Part shown: in pieces, positions 25,783 through 36,411 of the stretch | Layout of the letters: the number at the start of each line of letters is the position of its first letter | How positions within the stretch are numbered: position 1 is the first letter of the stretch | DNA from: Burkholderiales bacterium | GTDB lineage: Bacteria; Pseudomonadota; Gammaproteobacteria; Burkholderiales; SG8-39 | Assembly: GCA_026416295.1 (NCBI GenBank) | Contig: JAOAFL010000097.1 | Coordinates: 35,967-99,966 of the forward strand | Reading direction: 5' to 3' | Length of the DNA: 64,000 nucleotides | Position numbers and translations under genes: made by a program | Notes under the pieces: generated by a model | Told to the model about the DNA's origin: nothing | Database searches by the model: none | What the model saw: the letters and a program-made list of their open reading frames with translations, nothing else

Positions 25783-25786
25783 CGCC

Positions 25787-26677
25787 TTGGCGCCGCAGCC
25801 GCTTCCGCGCTGGGTCGGGGTGTGCGCGCTCGCCTCGATCTCGGCGCTCTTCGGCTCGAACCATGTCGCTGCGCGCGTCGCGTTCGAGCACGGGGCGAAC
25901 GTTCAGACCGCGGTCGCGTTCCGCTCCGCGGGCACCGCGCTCTTCGTGCTCGCGCTGATCCTCGCGCAGCGCGTGCCGCTCGCGCTGCCGCGCGCGACCC
26001 TCGCGCGCGCCGGCGCGATCGGGCTGCTCCTTGCGGTTCAGAGCTATTGCCTGTACTCGGCGGTCGCGCGCATTCCGGTCGCGCTCGCGCTCCTCGCGTT
26101 CCAGACCTTTCCGATGGTGCTCGCGCTCCTTACCTGGGCGGCCGAAGGCAGGCGGCCGCGGCCGCGCACGCTCGTCGCGATGCCGGTCGCGCTCGCGGGC
26201 CTTGCGCTCGCGCTCGACGCGGCGGGCGCCGGCGGCTCGGTCAAGGAGCGCTGGAACGAGATCGGCGCGGGCGTGCTCTGGGCGAGCGCCGCCTCGCTCG
26301 CGTTCGCCGGGGTGCTCCATCTCACCGAGCGCTGGCTGCCGGCGCTCGATGGCCGGCTGCGCACGCTCGTCATCATGGCGGTGGTCGCCGCGGTGACGAT
26401 CGTCGCGAGCGCGGCGACCGCGAGCTTTCGCCTGCCGGCCGACGCGACCGGCTGGGCGGGCCTTGCGCTGCTCACGCTCCTCTATGGCAGCGGCATGATC
26501 GCGTTCTTCGCTGTCCTTCCGCGCGTCGATGCGCTGAACACGTCGTTCGCGCTCAACTTCGAGCCGGTGGCGGTGCTCGCGATCGCCTGGGTCGTGCTCG
26601 ATCAGGCGCTCGCGCCGGTGCAGATCCTCGGCATGGCGGTGGTGCTCGGCGCGATCGTGTTCGGAGCGCGAAAGTGA
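25787..26677 (+). CDS. EamA/DMT-family transporter
   Basis: A 296-residue inner-membrane protein with about ten hydrophobic helices in two EamA repeats. Segments such as SISALFGSNHVAARVAF in the first helix and FALNFEPVAVLAIAWVVLDQALAPVQILGMAVVLGAIVFG at the end are characteristic. The family exports amino acids and other small metabolites. The start is TTG at 25787, 4 nt after the dehydrogenase stop. The end overlaps the next gene (GTGA). Confidence 0.85.
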   Translation: MAPQPLPRWVGVCALASISALFGSNHVAARVAFEHGANVQTAVAFRSAGTALFVLALILAQRVPLALPRATLARAGAIGLLLAVQSYCLYSAVARIPVALALLAFQTFPMVLALLTWAAEGRRPRPRTLVAMPVALAGLALALDAAGAGGSVKERWNEIGAGVLWASAASLAFAGVLHLTERWLPALDGRLRTLVIMAVVAAVTIVASAATASFRLPADATGWAGLALLTLLYGSGMIAFFAVLPRVDALNTSFALNFEPVAVLAIAWVVLDQALAPVQILGMAVVLGAIVFGARK

Positions 26678-27297
26678 CGCGGCTCGTGATCGTGCGCCAC
26701 GGCGAGACCGCGTGGAACGCGCAGCGCCGCGTGCAGGGGCAGATCGACGTGCCGCTGAACGAGACCGGGCGCAGGCAGGCCGAGGCGCTCGCGGCGGCGC
26801 TCGCCGGCGAGCGCTTGGCCGCGATCTGGTCGAGCGACCTTGCGCGCGCGCGCGAGACCGCGGCCGCCGCGGCGGCGCGGCTTGGCCTTCCGGTGCGGCT
26901 CGAACCGGCGCTGCGCGAGCGGCACTACGGGATCTTCGAGACGCTCACCTACGCCGAGGCGAAGGCGCGCTATCCGGAGGACTACGCGCGCTTCGAGCGG
27001 CGCGAGCCGGACTACGACTTCCGCACCGGAGAGTCGCTGCGCGCGTTTTACGAGCGCGCGGTCGGCTGCGTGCGCTCGATCGCCGCCCTGCACGCGGGCG
27101 AATCGGTCCTCGTCTTCACCCACGGGGGCGTCCTCGACAAGGTCTATCGGTTCGTGACCGGCATGGCGATCACTGCGCCGCGCGACTTCGCGATCCCGAA
27201 CTGCGGCATCAACCGCCTCGCCGCGGATCCGTGGCGGATCCTCGTCTGGGCGGACGTTTCGCACCTCGAATCCGCGCTCGACGATCTGCCGGAATAG
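26674..27297 (+). CDS. Histidine phosphatase family protein (phosphoglycerate-mutase-like)
   Basis: A 207-residue cytoplasmic phosphatase. The catalytic RHG is at residues 8-10 (VIVRHGETAWN), SSDLARARETAAAAA follows, the acid is in LRERHYGIFETLTY, and the second catalytic histidine is in VLVFTHGGVLDKVYR. These are complete for the branch. The short size and lack of cofactor-binding insertions favour a broad-specificity phosphatase over glycolytic mutase. GTG start, overlapping the EamA stop by 4 nt. Confidence 0.9.
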   Translation: MTRLVIVRHGETAWNAQRRVQGQIDVPLNETGRRQAEALAAALAGERLAAIWSSDLARARETAAAAAARLGLPVRLEPALRERHYGIFETLTYAEAKARYPEDYARFERREPDYDFRTGESLRAFYERAVGCVRSIAALHAGESVLVFTHGGVLDKVYRFVTGMAITAPRDFAIPNCGINRLAADPWRILVWADVSHLESALDDLPE

Positions 27298-27383
27298 CCG
27301 CTCGCGCGCGGTGCCGGGCGCCGGACGGCGCGATCGCCGGCGGCGCCGCGCGGGGGCGGATTCTCGCGCGCCGCGCGCGGCGA

Positions 27384-27397
27384 CTGACGTAGATCAA
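27384..27397. promoter_or_regulatory. FNR/Anr-like site CTGAC-N4-ATCAA
   Basis: CTGACGTAGATCAA matches the FNR/Anr consensus TTGAT-N4-ATCAA in nine of ten half-site positions if C is accepted at position 5 (mismatch at the first base). It lies 79 bp upstream of the DUF2703 gene start, in a 178-nt gap. Prediction from motif only. Confidence 0.3.
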
Positions 27398-27475
27398 GAC
27401 GCGAGCCGCGCTCTCGGCGAAACTTGCGCATTGCGACGAGGACGATCGTCCGAGTCGATCGCGACGGAGCGACGA

Positions 27476-27961
27476 ATGAAGCGGATGCCGATCGTATGGC
27501 AGCGGCTCGTGAGCCGAGGGCAGACCTGCGCGCGCTGCGCGAACACGCACCGCGAGCTCGAAGCGGCGGTGGAAAAACTCGCCGCGGCGCTGCGCCCGCT
27601 CGGCATCGAGCCGGTGCTCGAGATGCGGGAGATCGCCGAAGACGCGTTCGCCGCCGCGCCGCTGGAATCGAATCGCGTCTGGATCGCGGGACGGCCGATC
27701 GAGGCGTGGCTCGGAGCGCGGGTCGGTGCGAGCCGCTGTTGCTCGGTGTGCGGCGAGGCGGATTGCCGAACGCTCGAGGTCGGCGAGCGCACGTTCGAGA
27801 CGATCCCGCAGGCGCTGATCGTCAAGGCCGGATTGATCGCGGCGGGCGAATCGATCGCAGCCGAGGCGTCGCAGGACCCGGGTGCGCGCTCGTGCTGCGA
27901 CGAGCGCCGGGCGAGCGCACCGCTTGGCGCAGAGCGCGCGCAGTCCGGGTGCTGCGCCTGA
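27476..27961 (+). CDS. DUF2703-like cysteine-rich protein
   Basis: A 161-residue protein. Its thioredoxin-like opening is MPIVWQRLVSRGQTCARCANTHRELEAAVEKLAAALRPLGIEPVLE, with a CxxC followed by a long helix, then MREIAEDAF, WIAGRPIEAWLG and SRCCSVCGEADCRTLEVGERTFETIPQALIVKAGLIAAG. This is the DUF2703 pattern. Extra cysteine pairs (SCCDERR and a terminal SGCCA) resemble metal-binding tails. The family has no established function, and its neighbours elsewhere often involve metal or redox stress. Here it precedes a ferritin/ZIP/KatG cluster. The ATG at 27476 has GGAGCGACG upstream. Confidence 0.75.
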   Translation: MKRMPIVWQRLVSRGQTCARCANTHRELEAAVEKLAAALRPLGIEPVLEMREIAEDAFAAAPLESNRVWIAGRPIEAWLGARVGASRCCSVCGEADCRTLEVGERTFETIPQALIVKAGLIAAGESIAAEASQDPGARSCCDERRASAPLGAERAQSGCCA

Positions 27962-28059
27962 CGCCGCGCGCGCGGCGCTCGCGCTGAAGGCGCGGCCGGC
28001 TCAAGTTTTCCGGCGCGCGTCCGTTATTCGGCGGCAAACCTTTCTCGGGAGGAAGACCG

Positions 28060-28374
28060 ATGAGCGCACGTTTTGCCCTTGCCGCCCTTTCGTTCGCGAT
28101 CGCGAGTGCCGCGTTCGCCGAGACGCCGAGCCGCGTGCCCGGCGAGAAACTGGATGCCGGGCTCGGTGCCTTGCCGCCGTACGTCGAGTGGGCGGTGCAT
28201 CCGGTGCTCGTGCGTTACACCGAGCCCGAGGTGCAGGCGATGCTGCGCGACCCGAACCACGTCGTCGGGGAAAAGCTCGATAGCGGGCTCGGAGAGCTTC
28301 CGCCCTATCGCGACTGGCACGCGCACCCGGAGCTGCGGCGCTACGCCCGGCCGCCGGTCGTCGCCGCGCGCTAG
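28060..28374 (+). CDS. Small exported protein with a tandem GEKLDxGLGxLPPYxxWxxHP repeat
   Basis: A 104-residue protein with a clear signal peptide (MSARFALAALSFAIASAAFAE, cleavage near residue 20). The mature part is almost entirely two copies of one motif: PGEKLDAGLGALPPYVEWAVHP and VGEKLDSGLGELPPYRDWHAHP, about 42 residues apart. A strong GGGAGGA ribosome site precedes the ATG. No cysteine or lipobox is present, so it is soluble periplasmic or secreted. I do not recognise the family. It lies between the DUF2703 gene and the convergent ferritin-like gene. Confidence 0.7.
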   Translation: MSARFALAALSFAIASAAFAETPSRVPGEKLDAGLGALPPYVEWAVHPVLVRYTEPEVQAMLRDPNHVVGEKLDSGLGELPPYRDWHAHPELRRYARPPVVAAR

Positions 28375-28437
28375 CGTTTCGCTCGGTCGTCCGGCGCGCT
28401 CGCCCGGCGGGACCGGGCGCGCGGGCGGCGCGCCGCC

Positions 28438-28980
28438 TCAGTCCTCCAGCTCCTCCAGCAGGCCGGCCAGATCGTCGGCGTGCTCTTCTTCCATCGCGAG
28501 GATGCCTTCCAGCATGCGCCGCGTGGTCGGGTCGTCGTTGCCGAGATAGGCGATCATCTCGCGGTAGCTGTCGATCGCGATGCGCTCGGCGACCAGGTCC
28601 TCCTTGATCATGTCGATCAGGTTCTCGCCCTCGACGTACTCGGCGTGCGAGCGGCTGAGCAGCCCCTCGGGCGAGAAGTTCGGCTCGCCGCCGAGCTGCA
28701 CGATGCGCGCGGCGATCTGGTCGGCGTGCTGCTGTTCCTCGTTCGCGTGCTGCAGGAACTCCTGCGCGACCGAGTCGGCGTGAATGCCGCTCGCCATGAA
28801 GTAGTGCCGCTTGTAACGCAGCACGCACACGATCTCGGTGGCGAGCGCCTCGTTGAGGAGCTTGACGACCGTTTCGCGGTCGGCGCGGTAGCCCTCGGTG
28901 ACCGCACCGCGCTCGATGTGCTGGCGCGCGCGCTTGCGCAGCGTCTGGATGTCGGTGAGGAACGGTTTCCTGTTCGCCAT
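28438..28980 (-). CDS. Ferritin-like protein (bacterioferritin/DPS-related)
   Basis: A 180-residue four-helix-bundle protein. Di-iron ligands are visible as E in LLNEALATEIVCVLRY, ExxH in HANEEQQHADQIAARI, E in KEDLVAERIAIDSYREM and ExxH in LAMEEEHADDLAGLLEEL. This is the complete ferritin set. It probably stores or detoxifies iron, using peroxide or oxygen as oxidant. The start at 28980 has a perfect GGAGG 4 nt upstream. It follows the ZIP transporter by 29 nt on the same strand, so metal import and storage are probably co-expressed. Confidence 0.88.
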   Translation of the reverse strand: MANRKPFLTDIQTLRKRARQHIERGAVTEGYRADRETVVKLLNEALATEIVCVLRYKRHYFMASGIHADSVAQEFLQHANEEQQHADQIAARIVQLGGEPNFSPEGLLSRSHAEYVEGENLIDMIKEDLVAERIAIDSYREMIAYLGNDDPTTRRMLEGILAMEEEHADDLAGLLEELED

Positions 28981-29009
28981 GGGGTCCTCCGCGTACGCGA
29001 TGGTCGGGC

Positions 29010-29900
29010 TCAACCGAGCGCGATGTCAAGCAGCATCATCGCCGCGAAGCCGCCGAGCACGCCCGCGGTCGCGGCGCGCTCGTGGCCGTGCCGGTGGGAT
29101 TCGGGGATGACCTCGTGCGAGATCACGAACAGCATCGCGCCGGCGGCGAACGCGAGCGCGAAGGGCAGCACCGGCTGCGCGAGCGCGACGAGCGCCGCCC
29201 CGAGCACGCCGGCGAGCGGCTCGGCGAGCCCGGTCGCGGCCGCCACCGCGAACGCGCGCACGCGCGCATAGCCGAGCGTGGCGAGCGCGAGCGCGACCGC
29301 GAGGCCCTCGGGCAGGTTCTGGATGCCGATGCCGGCGGCAAGACTCGCCGCCTCGGCGCTCGCGCCGCCGAAGGCGACGCCGACCGCGAGGCCTTCGGGC
29401 AGGTTGTGCAGCGCGATCGCGAACACGAACAGCCAGACCTGGCGGAAGCGGTGGCCGGGCGCGCCCTCGGCGCCCTTCACGAAATGCTCGTGCGGCACCA
29501 GCCGGTCCGCGGTCCAGAGGAACGCCGCGCCGGCGAGCAGCCCCGCGGCGGCGATCGCCGCCGCGAGCGTGCGGCTCGCCCACAGGGCCTCGGCCGTCTC
29601 GACGCCGGGCACGATCAGCGAGAATGAACACGCCGCGAGCATCACGCCCGCGCCGAAACCGAGCATCGCGTCCTCGGCGCGCCGCGAGACGCGGCGCACC
29701 GCAAGGACCGGCGCCGCCCCGATCGCGGTGGCGAGGCCGGTCGCGAGGCTCGCCGCGGCGCCCGCGGCGACGCGGGCGTCGGCGAACGCGAGCGCCGCGA
29801 GCGCGCCGAGCGCCGCGATCGCCGCGAAGGCGGCAAGCGGCCCGCGGGCGAACGCGGGCGCGGCCGCAGCGCGCGCTTCGGTGAGTTGTGCCGACGACAT
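29010..29900 (-). CDS. ZIP-family divalent metal transporter
   Basis: A 296-residue inner-membrane protein with about eight hydrophobic helices. Metal-site motifs of the ZIP family are ALHNLPEGLAVGVAF (about 163-177), IQNLPEGLAVALAL (about 193-206) and ISHEVIPESHRHGHE (about 260-274). A loop with PHEHFVKGAEGAPGHRFR precedes the first. ZIPs such as ZupT import zinc, iron or manganese. The reverse-strand pair ZIP-ferritin is bounded upstream by the katG terminator, so it forms its own unit. Confidence 0.9.
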   Translation of the reverse strand: MSSAQLTEARAAAAPAFARGPLAAFAAIAALGALAALAFADARVAAGAAASLATGLATAIGAAPVLAVRRVSRRAEDAMLGFGAGVMLAACSFSLIVPGVETAEALWASRTLAAAIAAAGLLAGAAFLWTADRLVPHEHFVKGAEGAPGHRFRQVWLFVFAIALHNLPEGLAVGVAFGGASAEAASLAAGIGIQNLPEGLAVALALATLGYARVRAFAVAAATGLAEPLAGVLGAALVALAQPVLPFALAFAAGAMLFVISHEVIPESHRHGHERAATAGVLGGFAAMMLLDIALG

Positions 29901-29938
29901 CGTTCGCCTCCTTGGAACGGCTCTGGTGGACTGCGCCC

Positions 29939-29968
29939 AATATGCGGGCCGCGCGGCCGCATTTCCAA
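29939..29968 (-). promoter_or_regulatory. Candidate sigma-70 promoter for the ZIP-ferritin unit
   Basis: On the reverse strand TTGGAA (29968-29963) and CATATT (29944-29939) are 18 nt apart, about 38 nt upstream of the ZIP ATG. They lie downstream of the katG terminator. No Fur or Zur box was recognised here. Confidence 0.35.
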
Positions 29969-30015
29969 TCGTTTGTTCCGCGCGCGGCGAAAGGCGCCGC
30001 CGATCGGTCGCGCGC

Positions 30016-30047
30016 AAAAAAAGCCCCGGCGGGCGAGCGCCCGCCGG
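30016..30047 (-). terminator. Rho-independent terminator after katG
   Basis: On the reverse strand CCGGCGGGC (30047-30039) pairs perfectly with GCCCGCCGG (30034-30026) around a GCTC loop. GGC and seven T residues (30022-30016) follow. It lies 23 nt beyond the katG stop and closes that unit before the ZIP gene. Confidence 0.88.
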
Positions 30048-30070
30048 AGCGCTCCCGGCGCGTGCGACGC

Positions 30071-32354
<2,284 letters not shown>

Positions 32355-32482
32355 GGCGGCGCCGACCGAAGCCGCGCGCTCGCGAGCGCGCAGGGCGCGG
32401 GCGCGCGCGGCACGCGCACCGGAGCGCAGCGCGCAAAACCGGACGCGGGCTGCGATAATCTTGCCCGGCAAAGGAGGCGACG

Positions 32483-33667
32483 ATGAAAAAGGTTTTCGCG
32501 GCGCTCGGTGCGGCGCTCGCCGCACTCGGCGCGCAGGCGCAGACGATCCGACTGGGCGAGCTGAACAGCTACAAGGCGCAGCCGGCGTTTCTCGAGCCGT
32601 ACCGCAAGGGCTGGGAGCTCGCGCTCGAGGAGATCAACGCCGCCGGCGGCGTGCTCGGGCGAAAGCTCGAGGTCGTCTCGCGCGACGACAACGGCAATCC
32701 GGGCGACGCGGTGCGCGTCGCCGAGGAGCTGGTGTCGCGCGAGAACGTCGCGCTGCTGTTCGGCACGTTCCTGTCGCACGTCGGGCTGGCGGTCGCCGAC
32801 TTCGCCAAGCAGCGCCGCATCCTCTTCGTCGCCGCCGAACCGCTCACCGACAAGATCACCTGGCAGAACGGCAACCGCTACACGTTCCGGCTGCGACCCT
32901 CGACGTACATGCAGGTGGCGATGCTCGTGCCGGAGGCGGCGAAGCTGCGGAAGAAGCGCTGGGCGGTCGTCTATCCGAACTACGAGTACGGGCAGTCGGC
33001 GGTCGCGAGCTTCAGGCAACTGCTCAAGGCGGCGCAGCCGGACGTCGAGTTCGTCGCCGAGCAGGCGCCGGCGCTCGGCCGGATCGACGCCGGCGCGGTG
33101 GTGCAGGCGCTCGCGGACGCAAAACCGGAGGCGATCTTCAACGTCACGTTCGGCGCCGACCTCGCGAAGTTCGTGCGCGAGGGCCAGACCCGCGGTCTGT
33201 TCAAGGACCGAGCGGTGTTCTCGCTGCTCACCGGCGAGCCCGAATACCTCGATCCGCTGAAGGACGAGGCGCCCGAAGGCTGGTGGGTGACCGGCTACCC
33301 GTGGTACGCGATCCAGACGAAGGAGCACGACGCGTTCCTGCGCGCCTATCAGGCCCGCTTCAAGGACTATCCCCGCCTCGGGTCGGTGGTCGGCTATGCC
33401 ACCGTGCGCGCGATCGCCGACGCGATCCGCAGGGCGGGCTCGGTCGACACCGAAAAGCTGATCGCCGCGTTTCGCGGCTTGAAGACGACCACGCCCTTCG
33501 GCCCGATCGAGTTCCGCGCGATCGACCATCAGTCGACGATGGGGGCGTACGTCGGCCAGACCGCCGTGCAGCAGGGGCGCGGGGTGATGAAGAATTTCCG
33601 CTACGTGGACGGCGCGGCGGTGATGCCGCCGGACGCCGAAGTTCGCAAGCTGCGCCCGGCCGACTGA
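32483..33667 (+). CDS. LivK/LivJ-type ABC substrate-binding protein (system 1)
   Basis: A 394-residue periplasmic receptor with signal peptide [20 protein letters not shown]. The type I periplasmic-binding fold is visible in [44 protein letters not shown] and [48 protein letters not shown] also fits, and the last third ends in [11 protein letters not shown]. It feeds the LivHM-LivG-LivF genes directly downstream. The ligand is probably an amino acid, amide or small organic acid and cannot be fixed by eye. It is divergent from katG, with AAAGGAGGCG before the ATG. Confidence 0.93.
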   Translation: MKKVFAALGAALAALGAQAQTIRLGELNSYKAQPAFLEPYRKGWELALEEINAAGGVLGRKLEVVSRDDNGNPGDAVRVAEELVSRENVALLFGTFLSHVGLAVADFAKQRRILFVAAEPLTDKITWQNGNRYTFRLRPSTYMQVAMLVPEAAKLRKKRWAVVYPNYEYGQSAVASFRQLLKAAQPDVEFVAEQAPALGRIDAGAVVQALADAKPEAIFNVTFGADLAKFVREGQTRGLFKDRAVFSLLTGEPEYLDPLKDEAPEGWWVTGYPWYAIQTKEHDAFLRAYQARFKDYPRLGSVVGYATVRAIADAIRRAGSVDTEKLIAAFRGLKTTTPFGPIEFRAIDHQSTMGAYVGQTAVQQGRGVMKNFRYVDGAAVMPPDAEVRKLRPAD

Positions 33668-33752
33668 AGCCGCGCCGGCGCGCGCTGGCCCGGGGCCGGG
33701 CGCGCGGTGCGCGCGGCTCGGTCGGCGCGATCCCGGCGCGGCTGTGGCTCCG

Positions 33753-35642
33753 ATGCTTTCCTCGTTCGCGGTCCAGTTTCTGAACGGGCTTGCCGGCGCC
33801 TCGGCGCTCTTTCTGGTCGCGGCGGGCCTGTCGCTCATCTTCGGCGTGAGCCGCATCGTCAACTTCGCGCACGGCTCGCTCTACATGATCGGGCTCTACG
33901 TCGCCTGCACGGCCGCGCAGGCGTTCGGCAAGGGGCCGGCGGGATTCTGGGGCGCGGTGCTCGTCGCCGCGTTCGTCGGCGCGGCGCTCGGCGCGGCGAT
34001 CGAGATCGCGGTGCTGCGGCGCATCTACCGCGCGCCGGAGCTTTTCCAGCTGCTCGCCACGTTCGCGGTGGTGCTGTTGCTGCGCGATGCGGCGCTTTAC
34101 CTCTGGGGGCCGGAAGACATCCTCGGGCCGAAGGCGCCGGGTCTCGAAGGCGCAATCGAGATCCTCGGTCGGGCGTTTCCCGCCTACGACCTCCTTCTGA
34201 TCGCGATCGGCCCCGCGGTCCTCGCGGCGCTCTGGCTGCTCCTTGCGCGGACGCGCTTCGGCCTGCTCGTGCGCGCGGCGACGCAGGACCGGGAAATGGT
34301 CGCCGCGCTCGGCGTCGACCAGAAGTGGCTCTTCACCGGCGTGTTCGCGCTCGGCTCGGCGCTCGCGGCGCTCGGCGGCGCGCTGCAGATGCCGCGCGAG
34401 CCGGCGAACCTCGGGCTCGATCTGGTCGCGATCGGCGAGGCGTTCGTCGTGGTGGTGGTGGGCGGCATGGGCAGCATTCCGGGTGCGTATCTCGCCGCGC
34501 TGCTCATCGCCGAGATCAAGGCACTCTGCTACGGCATCGGCACGGTGAACGTCCTCGGCACGAGCGTCGCGTTCTCGAAGCTCACGCTCGTCGCCGAGTT
34601 CCTCGTGATGGCCGCGGTGCTCGTCTGGCGGCCGTGGGGGCTGCTCGGGCGCGCGCAGGCCGCGGTGCGCGCGCCCGGCCCGCCCGAGCCGCCGCTTCGG
34701 CCGATCGGGCGGGGGGCGAGCGTCGCGCTCGCCGCTCTCGTCGTCGCGCTCGCGTTCCTGCCCCTTGCCGCGCGCGGCTATCCGTACCTCACGGTGCTCG
34801 CGATCGACATCCTGATCGCGGTGCTGTTTGCCGCGAGCCTTCACTTCATCATGGGGCCGGGGGGCATGCCTTCGTTCGGGCACGCGGCGTATTTCGGTCT
34901 GGGCGCCTACGGCGCCGCGCTGCTCGTGAAGGGTCTGGGTGCGCCGATGGAGGCGGCGCTTCTCCTTGCGCCGCTTGCGGCGCTCGCGGGCGCGCTCGTC
35001 TTCGGCTGGTTCGCCGTGCGCCTCTCGGGGGTGTACCTCGCGATGCTCACGCTCGCGTTCGCGCAGATCGTCTGGTCGGCGGTCTTTCAGTGGGACGAGG
35101 TGACCGGCGGCAGCAACGGCCTGGTGGGCATCTGGCCCTCGGCGCGTTTCGCCGACAGGAGCGCGTACTACCTGCTCACGCTCGCGATCGTGGTCGCGGG
35201 CCTTGCGCTGCTGCGGCGCGTCGCGCTCTCGCCCTTCGGCTACGCGATGCGCGCCGGGCGCGACTCGCCGCTGCGCGCCGAGGCCTCGGGCATTCCGGTC
35301 GCGCGCGTGCACTGGGTCGGCTTCGCGCTTGCGGGACTCGCCTGCGGTTACGCGGGCGCGCTGTTCGCGTTCGCAAAGGGCACGATCTCGCCGGAGACGA
35401 TTTCGGTCGGCCGATCGATCGACGCGCTGGTGATGGTGCTCCTCGGGGGCGTGCAGTCGCTCGCCGGGCCGATCGTCGGCGCGGCGACCTACACCTCGCT
35501 CGCCGACACGATCATGCGCGCGACCGACTACTGGCGCGCGCTGCTCGGCCTTGCGATCCTCGCGCTCGTGCAGCTCTTTCCGCAGGGGCTTGCGGGCGGT
35601 GCGGCGCGCCTTGCGGCGCGGCTGCGGGAGCGCGCGCGGTGA
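33753..35642 (+). CDS. Fused LivH-LivM ABC permease (system 1)
   Basis: A 629-residue inner-membrane protein containing both permeases. Residues about 1-305 are LivH-like (AAGLSLIFGVSRIVNFAHGSLYMIGLY, VGGMGSIPGAYLAALLIAE). Residues about 330-625 are LivM-like (FIMGPGGMPSFGHAAYFGLGAYG, GVYLAMLTLAFAQIVW, VLLGGVQSLAGPIVGA). The linker, roughly 305-330, is proline-rich and crosses no stop codon. The usual arrangement is two genes. Start ATG at 33753; an in-frame GTG at 33744 is the alternative. Its stop overlaps the livG GTG by 4 nt. Confidence 0.92.
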   Translation: MLSSFAVQFLNGLAGASALFLVAAGLSLIFGVSRIVNFAHGSLYMIGLYVACTAAQAFGKGPAGFWGAVLVAAFVGAALGAAIEIAVLRRIYRAPELFQLLATFAVVLLLRDAALYLWGPEDILGPKAPGLEGAIEILGRAFPAYDLLLIAIGPAVLAALWLLLARTRFGLLVRAATQDREMVAALGVDQKWLFTGVFALGSALAALGGALQMPREPANLGLDLVAIGEAFVVVVVGGMGSIPGAYLAALLIAEIKALCYGIGTVNVLGTSVAFSKLTLVAEFLVMAAVLVWRPWGLLGRAQAAVRAPGPPEPPLRPIGRGASVALAALVVALAFLPLAARGYPYLTVLAIDILIAVLFAASLHFIMGPGGMPSFGHAAYFGLGAYGAALLVKGLGAPMEAALLLAPLAALAGALVFGWFAVRLSGVYLAMLTLAFAQIVWSAVFQWDEVTGGSNGLVGIWPSARFADRSAYYLLTLAIVVAGLALLRRVALSPFGYAMRAGRDSPLRAEASGIPVARVHWVGFALAGLACGYAGALFAFAKGTISPETISVGRSIDALVMVLLGGVQSLAGPIVGAATYTSLADTIMRATDYWRALLGLAILALVQLFPQGLAGGAARLAARLRERAR

Positions 35643-36406
35643 GGCCGCTCCTCGAAGTGGCGAACCTCGCCAAGGCGTTCGGCGGCCTCGTCGCGGTCGA
35701 CGACGTGAGCTTTTCGCTCGCGCGCGGCGAGCTCCTCGCCCTGATCGGCCCGAACGGGGCCGGAAAGTCCACCTGCTTCAATCTGATCAGCGGGCAGCTT
35801 GCGCCGGATGCCGGCAGCGTCCGGCTCGAGGGCCGCGCGATCACGGGGCTTTCCCCGCGGCGCATCGGGCGGCTCGGCGTGGGCCGCACGTTCCAGGTCG
35901 CCGCGACGTTCGCGTCGATGACGGTCGCGGAAAACGTGCAGACGGCGATCCTCGCGCGCGAGCGGCGCGTGTTCGACGTTTTCTCGCGCGCAGCGCGCGC
36001 GCACCGCACCGAGGCGCTCGCGTTGCTTGCCGAGGTGGGACTCGCCGAGCGGGCGGATGCGCCGGCGAGCACGCTCGCCTACGGCGACGCAAAGGCGCTC
36101 GAGCTCGCGATCGCGCTCGCGCAGCGGCCGCGGCTGCTCCTGATGGACGAGCCGACCGCCGGCATGGCGCCGGGCGAGCGCGGGGCGCTGATGGCGCTCG
36201 CGCGGCGGCTCGTGCGCGAGCGCGGCCTCGGGGTGCTCTTTACCGAGCACAGCATGGACGTCGTGTTCGCGCACGCCGATCGCATCCTCGTGATGGCGCG
36301 CGGGCGGTTGATCGCGCAAGGTCCGCCCGCGCAGATCCGCGCGGACGCGCGCGTGCACGAGGTCTATTTCGGCAGCGGCCGGCTGCTCGCTTCGCCCGCG
36401 GGGTGA
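35639..36406 (+). CDS. LivG-type ABC ATP-binding protein (system 1)
   Basis: A 255-residue ATPase with Walker A GPNGAGKST, LivG-specific segment GVGRTFQVAATFASMTVAENV, signature region STLAYGDAKALELAIALA, Walker B LLLMDEPTAGMAP and H-loop VLFTEHSMDVVF. It powers the fused permease upstream. GTG start overlapping the permease stop (GTGA). The signature is LAYGDAK in place of LSYGEQR, a mild variant that is still consistent with activity. Confidence 0.93.
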   Translation: MRPLLEVANLAKAFGGLVAVDDVSFSLARGELLALIGPNGAGKSTCFNLISGQLAPDAGSVRLEGRAITGLSPRRIGRLGVGRTFQVAATFASMTVAENVQTAILARERRVFDVFSRAARAHRTEALALLAEVGLAERADAPASTLAYGDAKALELAIALAQRPRLLLMDEPTAGMAPGERGALMALARRLVRERGLGVLFTEHSMDVVFAHADRILVMARGRLIAQGPPAQIRADARVHEVYFGSGRLLASPAG

Positions 36407-36411
36407 GCGCG

